A DNA stretch of 64,000 nt from Streptomyces cupreus (GTDB lineage Bacteria; Actinomycetota; Actinomycetes; Streptomycetales; Streptomycetaceae), in contig NZ_JACMSF010000001.1 in NCBI RefSeq assembly GCF_014257025.1, positions 124,001 through 188,000 of the forward strand. The letters are read 5' to 3'. Below, one piece after another: positions 9,201-17,322 of this stretch (positions within the stretch are counted from its first letter, which is position 1; every line of letters begins with the position of its first letter). The position numbers and the translations under genes were made by a program. Below the pieces are notes generated by a model. The model made no database searches. It was not told the origin of the DNA and saw only the letters and a program-made list of their open reading frames with translations.

Positions 9201-11186
9201 ATGGCCGTACCAGTAGCCGAGTTGCTCTCCGCCCAGGCTGAACACCTCCGAGGGCCGGGCCGACCAGTACCCGGACTGCTTGCCGTCGTGCCGCCACATC
9301 ACCAGCAACTCGCCGTCGGTGTAGCGGAACTGCGGGCGGCTCCAGCGGTCCAGTTCGACGGGCAGGCGCAGGTCGTGTTCGAGCAGCACCTTGTCCGGGC
9401 CGACGACGACGGCCTTGTGCCCTCGGGAGAGGATCAGCGCGGGCCAGGCCTCGCTGACCGACAGTTCGTTGTGGTGGCCCCGGGCACGGGTCTCGGAGCC
9501 GAGCAGCCGCAGCGCCTCGTCGAGGGCGGGCCAGCCCAGCTCGTCCAGGATGCCCGCGCGCAGGGTGCGGCCGAGCACCGGTGCGATCTCGTGGGCGGCG
9601 ATCCGGGCGACGGCGTCGGCGTCGACGCGGGAGGCCACCGGGCGGAACGTCCGCAGCCGGTCCAGCGCCTCGCGGGCGCCGGGCAGACCGGTCGCGCGGG
9701 TGAACTCCCCGGCCCTGTCGGCGATCCACCCGCGGAGCACCTCGCCCAGCACCGGGTGCGCGGTCAGCGCCTCCAGCACCTCGGACGAGGTCCGCTCGCG
9801 GCCCAGGGTGTCGATCGCCTCGTGGAGCAGGCGCCGCAGCCGGGGGTCCGCGGCGGTGGCCTTGAGGTCGCGGCGGCCGGGGCGCTCTTCGCGCAGCCAG
9901 CGGTCCAGGGCCAGATGGACGCGGGTCGCCGTGCCGGGTACCGCCAGCGGCACGCCCTCCGCCGCGCACAGGTCGAGCAGGTCCAGGTCGGCACCGGCGT
10001 GCCAGCGGCCCGCGAACAGGTCGACCGCCCGGCCGTCGGCCCGCAGCCGCTGCGTCATGCGCGCCACCAGCGCGAGGGTGGCGGGGGAGCGCCCGGAGAC
10101 CGCGGCGCCGTGCTTGCGGTGGCTCGCCCAGCGACTGAGCCAGTCCGCCGCGTCGACCTCGCCCGCCGCCTCCGCGTCCTCGCCGGTCAGCAGTCGGTCG
10201 GAGCCGGTCTCCGCGAGCAGCCCCAGCCAGAACTCGTCGTCCTCGACGCTGCGGCCGAGTCCGCCCGGCATGATCTCCAGCAGCCGCACGCGTACGGCCG
10301 GGCGCTGCTCGGCGAGGACGGACAGGGTGGCCCGGTAGGTGTTCCAGAAGGAGGCCGGTGCCCGTACGGCGGCCGGGGAGGCGATCAGGTCGGCGACCAG
10401 CTCGCACTCCTCGGTGACCCGGGACAGACCGGCCGCCTTGATCAGGCTCCGGGCGTCCTGCGGCAGCGAGGCGTACGGCGGCATGCCCGCCGCGCAGCGC
10501 TCCACCGTCAACTGCCGGTACTGCGCCCACGCCGCACCCGGGTCCAGACGGCGGGCGAGGTCCTTCACATGCTCCTTGAGAGCCTTGACCGTCAGCGCCC
10601 CGGCGAAGGCGAACTCCAGGAACACCGCCCGCTGCCGGTCCTCGTCGACGGTGAGCGCGTGCACCCGCTCGGCCTCGCGCGCCTTGCCGAAGAAGGCCGC
10701 CGCGTAGGTGGTGTTCTCGTGCTGGAGGAAGATCCGGGCCGCCTGCTCGTAGAAGGTCGGCAGGAAGTGCGGGACGGCCCGGCCGAGCCGCTCGCCGAGC
10801 TCCTCGAAGCCCTCCTTGGCGGTGCCCGGACGGGACTTGGCCTGCCGGGCGAGCCGCTCGACGTCCTTGACCAGGGCCAGCGCGTGGTGGCCGTTGGCCG
10901 GGTCGTGGACCAGCGCCCAGGCGGGGAAGCCGAGCGTCTCGCGGCGCACCTGGCCGACCTCGGGCGCCTCCGGCTCGCGGGCCAGACCGAGGAACTCAAG
11001 GGCCAGGTCCTCGGCCTCGCCGAGGGTGCCGGGCACGAGCCGGACGATGTGCCGGTCGTCCAGGGCGGGGTGGGTGTAGCTGCGGACGGTGAGGGTGTCC
11101 GCGTCCTCGCGAGTGGTGGTGCCCGGCGGCAGGACGGCGCCCGCCTCCAGCAGCGCGGCCGCGGTGGTCTCGTCGTACGTGCTCAT
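6225..11186 (-). CDS. Very large protein of MoxR-VWA operon, unknown function
   Basis: 1,653 residues from the ATG at 11186 (MSTYDETTAAALLEAG), which overlaps the stop of the DUF4132 gene (ATGA). The open frame extends upstream to 12065, but that part is the shadow of the DUF4132 gene. I see no signal peptide, membrane segment or nucleotide-binding motif. The first 300 residues look alpha-helical with repeat-like character (tetratricopeptide-like spacing is possible), followed by a long mixed alpha/beta region. Similar proteins of this length occur in Streptomyces next to MoxR ATPases and are often labelled loosely as DNA-binding proteins, without motif support here. Position and size suggest the associated-protein member of a MoxR-vWA ternary system. 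Function is not assigned. Confidence 0.8.
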   Translation of the reverse strand: MSTYDETTAAALLEAGAVLPPGTTTREDADTLTVRSYTHPALDDRHIVRLVPGTLGEAEDLALEFLGLAREPEAPEVGQVRRETLGFPAWALVHDPANGHHALALVKDVERLARQAKSRPGTAKEGFEELGERLGRAVPHFLPTFYEQAARIFLQHENTTYAAAFFGKAREAERVHALTVDEDRQRAVFLEFAFAGALTVKALKEHVKDLARRLDPGAAWAQYRQLTVERCAAGMPPYASLPQDARSLIKAAGLSRVTEECELVADLIASPAAVRAPASFWNTYRATLSVLAEQRPAVRVRLLEIMPGGLGRSVEDDEFWLGLLAETGSDRLLTGEDAEAAGEVDAADWLSRWASHRKHGAAVSGRSPATLALVARMTQRLRADGRAVDLFAGRWHAGADLDLLDLCAAEGVPLAVPGTATRVHLALDRWLREERPGRRDLKATAADPRLRRLLHEAIDTLGRERTSSEVLEALTAHPVLGEVLRGWIADRAGEFTRATGLPGAREALDRLRTFRPVASRVDADAVARIAAHEIAPVLGRTLRAGILDELGWPALDEALRLLGSETRARGHHNELSVSEAWPALILSRGHKAVVVGPDKVLLEHDLRLPVELDRWSRPQFRYTDGELLVMWRHDGKQSGYWSARPSEVFSLGGEQLGYWYGHHVGSPSIPLPGGGRATGGRTLHAGDTVLPPSRAVIGDGTTCWRQGRQGLQQVWLEYDPATGTHGRASLPAFLRCGIREDATLQQHQCEVLPLQPGLEHSPFGTDGTVLGRWVRTETAGDETRTTAGTPDGRTAALRGTRGTPLGALRLPGGAEPVAAIVDSHIALFDADDPSDGGLLGRVTLGERGSEFAAGNRYVPPLSFWHALRPRDERGSAVLRALSDERAAELLRAGTAGLAEHRARYDAAPDLEARARIPGTDEFVRRAVAAALPELTDERLIVGVSALVRAALRVTESATALAAPPVERVVPDRRRTEGMFADYSPDHGDDRTMREATAGIASLWGGWGGEHKYTVLRQIRAVNHVLNGLPAEGKPLPPQALVGDGWISDGLTIPGIGTIWPSLLGALRPLAYRAALPTLTDARREALLLLFEALAEGPLAAPGDSLRAVVLGEPHDNNQQRVGQVLRRDGRTVVVLGCQNVDMARGRVNWLALDHDPSGEFGAVAHFTLEKETRHGQAFPSDGLAAVARLIRDKGACPWLPEAPEAFAAATRDGLGPLQATVLLAGRPEERDAQALAVTGLKPRQMDQANGKLGSLSPTDRSALLGALLPADPADLWTTGPDIDAAGRVWAERLGSVVRLPEDLSADLAGLPIGSAEQVLNPGHTPWISRTTVLRVDKDGNLAPQDPAAMPGRHDLVGAVAALASLAYGLPYGHPLRAALPEGLAALRRRFADPELILPLDVEWTEKGGTTAVEVRKAYGLPETGGADTHGLTRVGEALVLRPWHGDNEITLVRPAGLTGPDDAVFGLLEGLVGPGRGAGLRSLRTLLADDLARSVAADGSPGHAQNPMISVPDLVTEVAAAHGLGEDAAALYLQLLALPDPTDRNCARWTGWKPARLKKARAELAATDLVVEAKRARAGRTLFLPGAWRDLKGSALPVEAWKEGLYRIDDHVRAVPLLPLPELFARAWDRVRGGDTPAYEELTTQATRKGRRR

Positions 11187-12037
11187 GCGGCCTTCTCCTC
11201 GTCCTCGATGTCGCGACCGGCGTACAGCGCGGCCGCCATGCGCATGCCCTCCGACCAGGCCACAGGCCCGACCTGACCCGGCTTCAGCACCCTGCCGCCG
11301 GCGTCCGTCCAGGTCAGCGGGCCGGTCTCGGTCTCCATGTAGGTGTCGTAGTCGCCGATCCAGACCCGGGCCTCGATCGCGCGGCCGTCCTCGCGCAGCG
11401 AGCAGACGGCGTCGCCGCCGCGGACGCGGTAGCCGAGCTGGGTGGCCCTTCCGTGCAGGAACCGCAGCTCCTTGAAGACCCCGCCCGCGTAGTCCTGGAC
11501 GACCGCGGACTCGGTGTCGAGATCGTCCGGGCGATGCCACACCTCGCGGAAGAGCTGCTGGGCCCGCTGCTCGACGCCGAGTTCGACGGCGAACTCCCTG
11601 AGCTCCTCCAGGTCGTCGAGGAGCACCGGGTGCGGGACGCTGACGAGTTCGGGGCTGATGCGCACGGTGTCGCCGTCGAGGTCGACGAGCCCGAGTCCGC
11701 GCTCCAGGTCGGCGTCCCGGAGGAAGCCCGCGACCGCACCGTCGGGTCCGGTGACCACGAGGTCGCGCAGGGCGTTCTGCCAGGCCGGGTCGGGCCACAC
11801 CCGGGCGATGACCGTGAGCGGCACCGGAAGGGAGCGCACCATCCACCGCTCCACGTCGGTCAGACACCGCCGTTCGTGCCGCTCCAGCCACTCGGCGAGC
11901 TGACGCAGTCCCACCACCGCGGGATCGTCGGCGAGTTTGGCCGGTACCGACTTCAACCGCCGTCCTGCCGCGTTGCGGCACACGACCTTCCCCGCGTCCA
12001 GCGCGACCTCGTAGTCGCCGGCCGTCACCCACCCCAC
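11183..12037 (-). CDS. DUF4132 (MolR-related) domain protein
   Basis: 284 residues from a GTG at 12037-12035, preceded by a good ribosome binding site (GGGGAGG, 5 bases away on the minus strand). The C-terminal two thirds fit the DUF4132 pattern: a substrate-like stretch around residues 95-125 (DLERGLGLVDLDGDTVRIS), then VPHPVLL, QQLFREVWHRP and a GY.VRGGD segment. MolR/DUF4132 proteins have no proven biochemical role. This is the first gene of the minus-strand operon and is translationally coupled to the giant protein gene. The 96 bases upstream (12038-12133) must hold the operon promoter, but I cannot point to a convincing -35/-10 pair. Confidence 0.75.
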   Translation of the reverse strand: MGWVTAGDYEVALDAGKVVCRNAAGRRLKSVPAKLADDPAVVGLRQLAEWLERHERRCLTDVERWMVRSLPVPLTVIARVWPDPAWQNALRDLVVTGPDGAVAGFLRDADLERGLGLVDLDGDTVRISPELVSVPHPVLLDDLEELREFAVELGVEQRAQQLFREVWHRPDDLDTESAVVQDYAGGVFKELRFLHGRATQLGYRVRGGDAVCSLREDGRAIEARVWIGDYDTYMETETGPLTWTDAGGRVLKPGQVGPVAWSEGMRMAAALYAGRDIEDEEKAA

Positions 12038-12133
12038 AGGTGCCTCCCCGCACTCCAGTGATCAAGTGACCGGAACTCTAGGCCAGACCACTGACAACGC
12101 CCCACCGCGGTCCCTGACCTGCGCAGGAGACGC

Positions 12134-13234
12134 TCACCCCAGCATCAGTGACCCGTCGTCAGCCGCTACGACATGAACGCCCACGCTGATCTCCTCGACC
12201 GTCGCCCGCAGCCACTCCCGGTCCGCGGCACCCGCCCGCTCCAGCCGCATCCGGCAGACCCGCAGCGGCACCATCCGCAGCCCGGTCAGCCGGCCGCTGT
12301 CCGCCGCCACCGAGACCAGGAACATCAGCCGCAGATCGTCCCGGTACTGCTCGAAGCCGCCGATGCCCTCGTAGTCGTCGACGAAGTCGCCGCAGCCGTA
12401 AAGGATCAGGCGGTCGCGGTACACCTCCACCGGACGCGGATGATGCGAGGAGTGCCCGTGGACGACATCGACTCCGCCGTCCACAAGGGCGCGCGCGAAG
12501 ACGACCTGGTCCCGGGGCACGTGGTACCCCCAGTTGGAGCCCCAGTGCACCGACACGACCACGAGGTCACCGGGCCGCCGCAGCCGCCGTACGCCCTCCA
12601 GCAGCGAGGCCGCCGCGCCCGGCGTCGGCGCGGGGGTGTAGGCCACGCCGGACTCGTCCTCGGCCGCCGCCCAGGACGGCGGGACGCCGCTGGAACGCAT
12701 CCCCAATGCGAACACCAGCACCCGGCCACCGCCGTTGAGCGGGATCACCGCCGGTGCGTACGCCTCCTCCGCGGCCCGTCCGGCGCCCGCTGTCCGCAGC
12801 CCCGCGCGGGCCAGCGACGACAGCGTCCCCGCAAGGCCGGTGCGGCCGAAGTCCAGGACGTGGTTGTTGGCCAGCACGCAGACATCGGGCCGGGCCACCG
12901 CCAGGGCGGGCAGGTTGGCCGGGTGCATCCGGTAGTGGATCTCCTTGCCGGGCTCGAAGGTGCCGTTGTCGGTGACCGACGTCTCCAGATTGACGATCCG
13001 CGCGTCCGGCGCGGCCGCATCGAGCACCCGCAACGCCTCGCCCCACGGCCAGGAGGGCGGTACCGGGGCGGGAACCGGGCCGTTCACCGACTCCGCGAGG
13101 CGGACATAGTCACGGGCGTCCGTCACGTACGGCTCGCGCAGGGCCGGGTCGCCGGGGTGCGCGAGGATCTGGTCCACGCCGCGCCCGAGCATCACATCGC
13201 CGCACAGGAACAGCGTCACCGCATCGCCGCCCAT
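12134..13234 (-). CDS. CapA-family metallophosphoesterase
   Basis: 366 residues from the ATG at 13234-13232 (MGGDAVTLFLCGDVMLGRG). The CapA/PgsA-like calcineurin superfamily signatures are present: GDVMLGRG near the N-terminus, NLETSVT, LANNHVLDFG, and HGHSSHHP near residue 260. These supply the Asp, Asn and His ligands of a dimetal centre. Family members include the poly-gamma-glutamate synthesis/transport protein CapA, but many actinobacterial copies stand alone and have no demonstrated substrate, as here. There is no signal peptide, unlike exported CapA, so a cytoplasmic phosphoesterase is more likely. It is divergent from the hydrolase gene at 13298 with a 63-base gap. Longer minus-strand readings upstream overlap that hydrolase and are not coding. 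Confidence 0.85.
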   Translation of the reverse strand: MGGDAVTLFLCGDVMLGRGVDQILAHPGDPALREPYVTDARDYVRLAESVNGPVPAPVPPSWPWGEALRVLDAAAPDARIVNLETSVTDNGTFEPGKEIHYRMHPANLPALAVARPDVCVLANNHVLDFGRTGLAGTLSSLARAGLRTAGAGRAAEEAYAPAVIPLNGGGRVLVFALGMRSSGVPPSWAAAEDESGVAYTPAPTPGAAASLLEGVRRLRRPGDLVVVSVHWGSNWGYHVPRDQVVFARALVDGGVDVVHGHSSHHPRPVEVYRDRLILYGCGDFVDDYEGIGGFEQYRDDLRLMFLVSVAADSGRLTGLRMVPLRVCRMRLERAGAADREWLRATVEEISVGVHVVAADDGSLMLG

Positions 13235-13297
13235 ATCTCCACGGTAGGCCGGTTGCCCGGCCGGATCGGAGGAACTCGGAGAGCGGAGGCGATAGCG

Positions 13298-13960
13298 ATG
13301 ATCTCCCACTCGGTCGTCGTGCCCGCGGGCCCGGGCATCGAGCTGGCGGGCGACCTGGTCGTACCCGAGGACGCGCGCGCGGTGGTGCTGTTCGCGCACG
13401 GCAGCGGCAGCTCCCGGCTCAGTCCGCGCAACCGGCAGGTCGCCGCGGAACTGCGCACCGCCGGGCTCGGCACGCTGCTGATGGACCTGCTCAGCGACGA
13501 GGAGGAACTTCAGGACGAGCTCACGCGCGAGCACCGTTTCGACATCCCGCTGCTGGGCGGGCGGCTGGTGGCCGCGATCGACTGGCTGGCGGAACGGGAC
13601 GACACCCGGGGGATGCTCGTCGCCCTGTTCGGTGCCAGTACCGGGGCGGGCGCCGCCCTGGTGGCCGCCGCCGAGCGTCCCGCGCGCGTGCTGACCGTGG
13701 TCTCCCGGGGCGGGCGGCCCGATCTGGCCGCGGACGCCTTGGACGCCGTACGCGCGCCCGTGCTGCTGATCGTGGGCGGGCGGGACCGCGAGGTGCTGCG
13801 GCTGAACGAGGAGGCGGCGCGGCGGCTGCGGGTGCCCTGCACGCTGCATGTCGTGCCCGGGGCCACGCACCTGTTCGAGGAGCCCGGCGCCCTGGAGGAG
13901 GTCGCCGACGCGGCCCGGCAGTGGTGCGCCGACCACGTCCGGGCCTCCGCGGGGGGCTGA
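13298..13960 (+). CDS. Alpha/beta hydrolase, dienelactone hydrolase-like
   Basis: 220 residues from the ATG at 13298, with GGAGG at 13284 as ribosome binding site. The fold markers are VVLFAHGSGSS (oxyanion region), GASTGAGAAL (nucleophile elbow with Ser in place of the Cys of true dienelactone hydrolases), APVLLIVGGRD (acid) and PGATHLF (catalytic His). This is a small serine hydrolase with an intact Ser-Asp-His set. The substrate is unknown. Family members are often encoded beside phosphoribosyltransferases, which are not seen here. It is divergent from the CapA gene and directly upstream of polX, with a 28-base gap that could allow co-transcription. Confidence 0.85.
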   Translation: MISHSVVVPAGPGIELAGDLVVPEDARAVVLFAHGSGSSRLSPRNRQVAAELRTAGLGTLLMDLLSDEEELQDELTREHRFDIPLLGGRLVAAIDWLAERDDTRGMLVALFGASTGAGAALVAAAERPARVLTVVSRGGRPDLAADALDAVRAPVLLIVGGRDREVLRLNEEAARRLRVPCTLHVVPGATHLFEEPGALEEVADAARQWCADHVRASAGG

Positions 13961-13988
13961 ACCCGTGCCGCGTGCCTACCCTGAACGT

Positions 13989-15707
13989 GTGGCTCGTGCC
14001 AACGACGAGGTCTCCGCGCTCTTCCAGGAGTACGCGGACCTGATCTCGATCACCGGAGGAGACGCGTTCAGGGCACGCGTCTACGAGAAGGCCGCCCGCG
14101 CGATCGGCGGCCACCACGCCGACGTGTCCCAGCTGGACGTCAAGGGCCTCCAGGAGATCCCCGGGGTCGGCAAGTCGATCGCCGAGAAGGTCATCGAGTA
14201 CCTGGGCAGCGGCCGCGTGTCCGCGGTCGAGGAACTGCGCGCGAGGATCCCGGCCGGAGTGCGCCGGCTGACGACGATCCCTTCCCTCGGCCCCCGAAAG
14301 GCCCTGATGCTCTACGAAGAGCTGGGCATCTCCTCGATCGACGAGCTGGCCGACGCCATCCACGAGGAGCGGCTGCGCGATCTGAAGGGCTTCGGACCGC
14401 GCACCGAGGAGAAGCTCCTGCACGGCATCGACCTGCTGCGCGCCTCCGGGCGCCGGGTGCTCGTCGATGTCGCGACCGATCTGGCCGAGGAGGTCGTCGC
14501 CGCGTTGTCCGAGGTCAGCGGCGTGCAGCGGTGCGAGTACGCGGGATCGCTGCGGCGGGGCCGCGAGACCATCGGCGACATCGATGTCCTGGTCACCGCC
14601 CGCAGGGCGGGGCCGGTGATGCGGGCCTTCACCGAGCTGCCGTACGTCTCCGAAGTGATCGCCCACGGCGAGAAGAAGACCTCCGTGCGCACCGACCGGG
14701 GCCTCGCCGTCGACCTGCGCGTCGTACCGCCGGACTCCTGGGGTGCGGCCCTGCTGTACTTCACCGGCTCCAAGGCGCACAACATCCGCGTCCGGGAGAT
14801 CGCCGTCCACCAGAAACTGAAGCTCTCCGAGTACGGGCTGTTCGACGCCGAGAGCGGCAAGAAGATCGTCTCCCGGACCGAGGAGGACGTCTACGCCCGG
14901 CTCGGGCTGCCGTGGATCCCGCCCACGCTGCGGGAGGACCGCGGGGAGATCGAGGCGGGGCTGCGCGACGAGCTGCCCGACCTGGTGACGGAGGCGGACG
15001 TACGGGGCGATCTGCACACGCACACCGACCTCACCGACGGGCTCGCCTCCCTGGAGGACATGGTCGCCGCGGCGGCCGAGCGCGGCTACGCCTACTACGC
15101 GATCACCGACCACGGCCCCGACCTGTACATGCAGCGCATGACCGACGAGCGGATGCTCGCGCAGCGCGAGCGGGTGCACAAGCTCAAGGCCAAGCGGATG
15201 CGGCTGCTGCACGGGGTCGAGCTGAACATCGCCCCGGACGGCGGCGTCGACTGGCCGGAGGAGTTCCTGGACGGCTTCGACCTGTGCGTGGCCTCGGTGC
15301 ACTCGCACTTCGACCAGGGGCGGGCGGCGTTGACCCGGCGGCTCGTGCGGGCCTGCGAGAACCCGTACGTCAACATCATCGGCCACCCCACCACCCGCCT
15401 CATCGGCAAGCGGCCGCCCATCGACGCCGACCTCGACGAGGTCTTCGCCGCCTGCGCCCGCACCGGCACGGCCCTGGAGATCAACGCCCACCCGGACCGG
15501 CTCGACCTCGGCGACGAGCACATCCTGCGGGCCAAGCGGCACGGCGTGCGGTTCGCGATCGACAGCGACGCCCATGCCGTACCCCACCTGGCCAACCTGC
15601 GCCACGGCGTGGCGACCGCCCAGCGTGGCTGGCTGACCAAGGACGACGTGATCAACACCTGGACCCTGACCCGTCTGCGCCGTTTCCTGCGCAAGGGGAG
15701 GTCCTAG
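13989..15707 (+). CDS. polX: Family X DNA polymerase with PHP exonuclease domain (PolX)
   Basis: 572 residues from a GTG at 13989, the usual length for bacterial PolX. Order of domains: N-terminal helix-hairpin-helix part with two HhH motifs (IPGVGKSIAEK near residue 55, IPSLGPRKA near 95), the nucleotidyltransferase palm with GSLRRGRETIGDIDVLV near residue 180 (catalytic D-x-D) and the third Asp in AVDLRVV, then a C-terminal PHP domain starting DLHTHTDLTDG near residue 340 with further metal ligands ITDHG, HGVELN, SVHSHF, GHP and DSDAH. Both active sites look intact. The enzyme fills short gaps in DNA repair and has 3'-5' exonuclease/AP-endonuclease activity in characterised homologues. A perfect ribosome binding site for the next gene begins at its stop codon, so the two are likely co-transcribed. 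Confidence 0.93.
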   Translation: MARANDEVSALFQEYADLISITGGDAFRARVYEKAARAIGGHHADVSQLDVKGLQEIPGVGKSIAEKVIEYLGSGRVSAVEELRARIPAGVRRLTTIPSLGPRKALMLYEELGISSIDELADAIHEERLRDLKGFGPRTEEKLLHGIDLLRASGRRVLVDVATDLAEEVVAALSEVSGVQRCEYAGSLRRGRETIGDIDVLVTARRAGPVMRAFTELPYVSEVIAHGEKKTSVRTDRGLAVDLRVVPPDSWGAALLYFTGSKAHNIRVREIAVHQKLKLSEYGLFDAESGKKIVSRTEEDVYARLGLPWIPPTLREDRGEIEAGLRDELPDLVTEADVRGDLHTHTDLTDGLASLEDMVAAAAERGYAYYAITDHGPDLYMQRMTDERMLAQRERVHKLKAKRMRLLHGVELNIAPDGGVDWPEEFLDGFDLCVASVHSHFDQGRAALTRRLVRACENPYVNIIGHPTTRLIGKRPPIDADLDEVFAACARTGTALEINAHPDRLDLGDEHILRAKRHGVRFAIDSDAHAVPHLANLRHGVATAQRGWLTKDDVINTWTLTRLRRFLRKGRS

Positions 15708-15717
15708 GAGGTGCCCC

Positions 15718-16143
15718 ATGACCCATCGGATACGTGACGTGATGTCGTCCGGAGCCGTGGCCGTCGAGCCGATGACCACGGTGGAGAAGGCGGCGCGCGT
15801 GATGAGCGAGCAGAACGTCGGCGACGTCCTGGTCGCCTACGACTGTGATCTGTTCGGAGTGCTCACCGACCGCGACATCGTGGTGCGGGCCGTCGCCGAA
15901 GGCCGTGACCCGCGCACCACGGCGGTCGGGGCCGTGTGCAGCCGGCCTCCGGTCGTCACGGTGAGCCCCGAGGACAGTACCGACCATGCGATCGAGCTGA
16001 TGTGCCAGTACGCGGTGCGGCGGCTGCCGGTCGTGGAGCGCGGCGGCTGCCCGGTCGGCATGGTCAGCCTCGGCGACCTCGCCGTCACCGAGGACACGCA
16101 CACGGCTCTGGCGGACATCAGCCGGGCCGCCCCGAATCACTGA
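15718..16143 (+). CDS. CBS-domain pair protein
   Basis: 141 residues with an ideal ribosome binding site (AGGAGGTG at 15707-15714). Two tandem CBS motifs fill the protein: IRDVMSSGAVAVEPMTTVEKAA with GVLTDRDIV, then VCSRPPVVTVSP with RRLPVVE and GMVSLGDLAV. Such stand-alone Bateman modules bind adenine nucleotides (AMP, ATP, SAM) and tune partner proteins. Streptomyces have many paralogues linked to stress and redox balance. Partners cannot be told here. The last seven bases overlap the end of the convergent reductase gene. Confidence 0.88.
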   Translation: MTHRIRDVMSSGAVAVEPMTTVEKAARVMSEQNVGDVLVAYDCDLFGVLTDRDIVVRAVAEGRDPRTTAVGAVCSRPPVVTVSPEDSTDHAIELMCQYAVRRLPVVERGGCPVGMVSLGDLAVTEDTHTALADISRAAPNH

Positions 16144-17192
16144 CGGCGCCGGTTCCGCCAGGCCTCGTGGTGGTCCAGGACCGTCTGCTCGATCGGACGG
16201 TAGGTGATGCCCAGTTCCTTGACGCTGCGGCTGTTGTCCACAGGGAAGCGGATGCCGAGGTGTCGGCGGATGTACTCCTGGGTCAGCCCGAACGCGGGGC
16301 CCAGCACACGGACCGGCCAGTGCGGGAGCGCGGTGCGGGGCAGGCGCAGGTCGCGGGGGTGACGGGTGCGGACGATACGGGCGATGTCGTGGAAGGACGT
16401 CATCGTCGGCGCGGCGACGATGTAGCGGCCGTGGGCGTCGGGCTGCTCCGCGGCCGCTATGTGGGCGTCCGCCACATCGCGGACGTCGGCCGTGGTGAAA
16501 CTGAAGTCCGGTGCGCCGTAGAAGAAGTAGCCCTTGAACAGCTCGTCGAGGAGGAAGAGGCTGCCGGACTCGGAGGCGGGGGTGAGTGAAGGGCCCAGGA
16601 TCAGGCCGGGGTTGATCGACACCATGCGCCAGCGGTGCTGTGCCGCCTCGGCGTCCCAGGCGGCGCGTTCGGCGAGCGTCTTGGCGTAGTGGTAGGGGTT
16701 GTTCCGCACCGTGCTGCTGGTGTTGAAGTACTTCTCCGACAGCGTCCCGCCGTCCATCTCCCGCACATCGGCGTAGTCGCCGAAGATCGCGCCGACGGTC
16801 GAGGTGAACACCAGCCGCTCCACGCTCGGTGTGCGCTCCACGCTGCCCAGGACGTTGCGGGTGCCGAGCAGCGCCGGGTCGACCATGTCCCGTCTGCCGT
16901 CCTTGATCTTCTCCGGCATGAAGAACGGCGACGCCACGTGGAAGACGACCGCGCAGCCGCTCATCGCCGTGTCGAAGGAGCCGTCCGCCAGCAGGTCCGC
17001 CTCGAAGAGTTCCAGTCGGCCGGGGAACTCCTCGCCCATGGCGCTCAGCGGGCGCACCTTCGCCGCCTGCCGGGTGCCGCGCACGGTGGCGCGGACCCGG
17101 TAGCCGCGCTCCAGCAGCCGTCTCACCAGATGGCTGCCGACGAACCCGCTGCCGCCGGTCACCAGCACGGTCCTCGATCCGTCAGCGCCCAT
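16137..17192 (-). CDS. Extended SDR NAD(P)-dependent epimerase/reductase
   Basis: 351 residues from the ATG at 17192, preceded by AAGGAG at a good distance on the minus strand. The N-terminal VTGGSGFVGSHL is the GxxGxxG dinucleotide-binding motif of extended short-chain dehydrogenases. Later markers are FHVASPFF, LVFTSTVGAIFG and the catalytic YHYAKTLAE (YxxxK, near residue 150). The overall pattern resembles dihydroflavonol reductase/cinnamoyl-CoA reductase relatives. The substrate is unknown. It is convergent with the CBS gene (7-base overlap) and divergent from the CstB-like gene. The CstR-type operators in that divergent region could also affect it, though this is speculative. Confidence 0.88.
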   Translation of the reverse strand: MGADGSRTVLVTGGSGFVGSHLVRRLLERGYRVRATVRGTRQAAKVRPLSAMGEEFPGRLELFEADLLADGSFDTAMSGCAVVFHVASPFFMPEKIKDGRRDMVDPALLGTRNVLGSVERTPSVERLVFTSTVGAIFGDYADVREMDGGTLSEKYFNTSSTVRNNPYHYAKTLAERAAWDAEAAQHRWRMVSINPGLILGPSLTPASESGSLFLLDELFKGYFFYGAPDFSFTTADVRDVADAHIAAAEQPDAHGRYIVAAPTMTSFHDIARIVRTRHPRDLRLPRTALPHWPVRVLGPAFGLTQEYIRRHLGIRFPVDNSRSVKELGITYRPIEQTVLDHHEAWRNRRRQ

Positions 17193-17247
17193 GATCCCTC
17201 TCCTTCGGCCCGGCCTTCAGGGTCGGGCATCCGGAGGTGACCGGAAA

Positions 17248-17261
17248 TACCCCCGGGGGTA
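17248..17261. promoter_or_regulatory. CsoR/CstR-type operator 1 (upstream of cstB-like gene)
   Basis: Perfect 14-base palindrome TACCCCCGGGGGTA, the run of C then G typical of CsoR/CstR family operators. It lies between the divergent SDR and CstB-like genes. An almost identical site is found at 20079-20092 in front of the CstR-like repressor gene itself. Confidence 0.75.
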
Positions 17262-17282
17262 CCCGTGCTACTGTCTCTCATA

Positions 17283-17296
17283 TACCCCGGGGGGTA
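17283..17296. promoter_or_regulatory. CsoR/CstR-type operator 2, overlapping a -10-like box
   Basis: TACCCCGGGGGGTA, an imperfect copy of the operator at 17248, 27 bases from the CstB-like start codon. It overlaps the -10-like sequence TATACC at 17281-17286, so a bound repressor would block transcription of the dioxygenase-rhodanese operon. The centre-to-centre distance to operator 1 is 35 bases. Confidence 0.7.
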
Positions 17297-17322
17297 ATTC
17301 TGATCGAAAGGGAGCGCCCGAC

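Noticed and set aside
6102..11276. Plus-strand open frame of 1,724 codons opposite the giant MoxR-operon gene
   Set aside because: It is the antisense shadow of the 1,653-residue gene. It has Gly/Arg/Gln-rich low-complexity translation without motifs, and the minus-strand frame has better codon usage and coupled starts.
12134..13936. CapA gene as a 600-residue protein
   Set aside because: The first 234 residues are antisense to the alpha/beta hydrolase gene. Homology and a start with sensible context begin at 13234.
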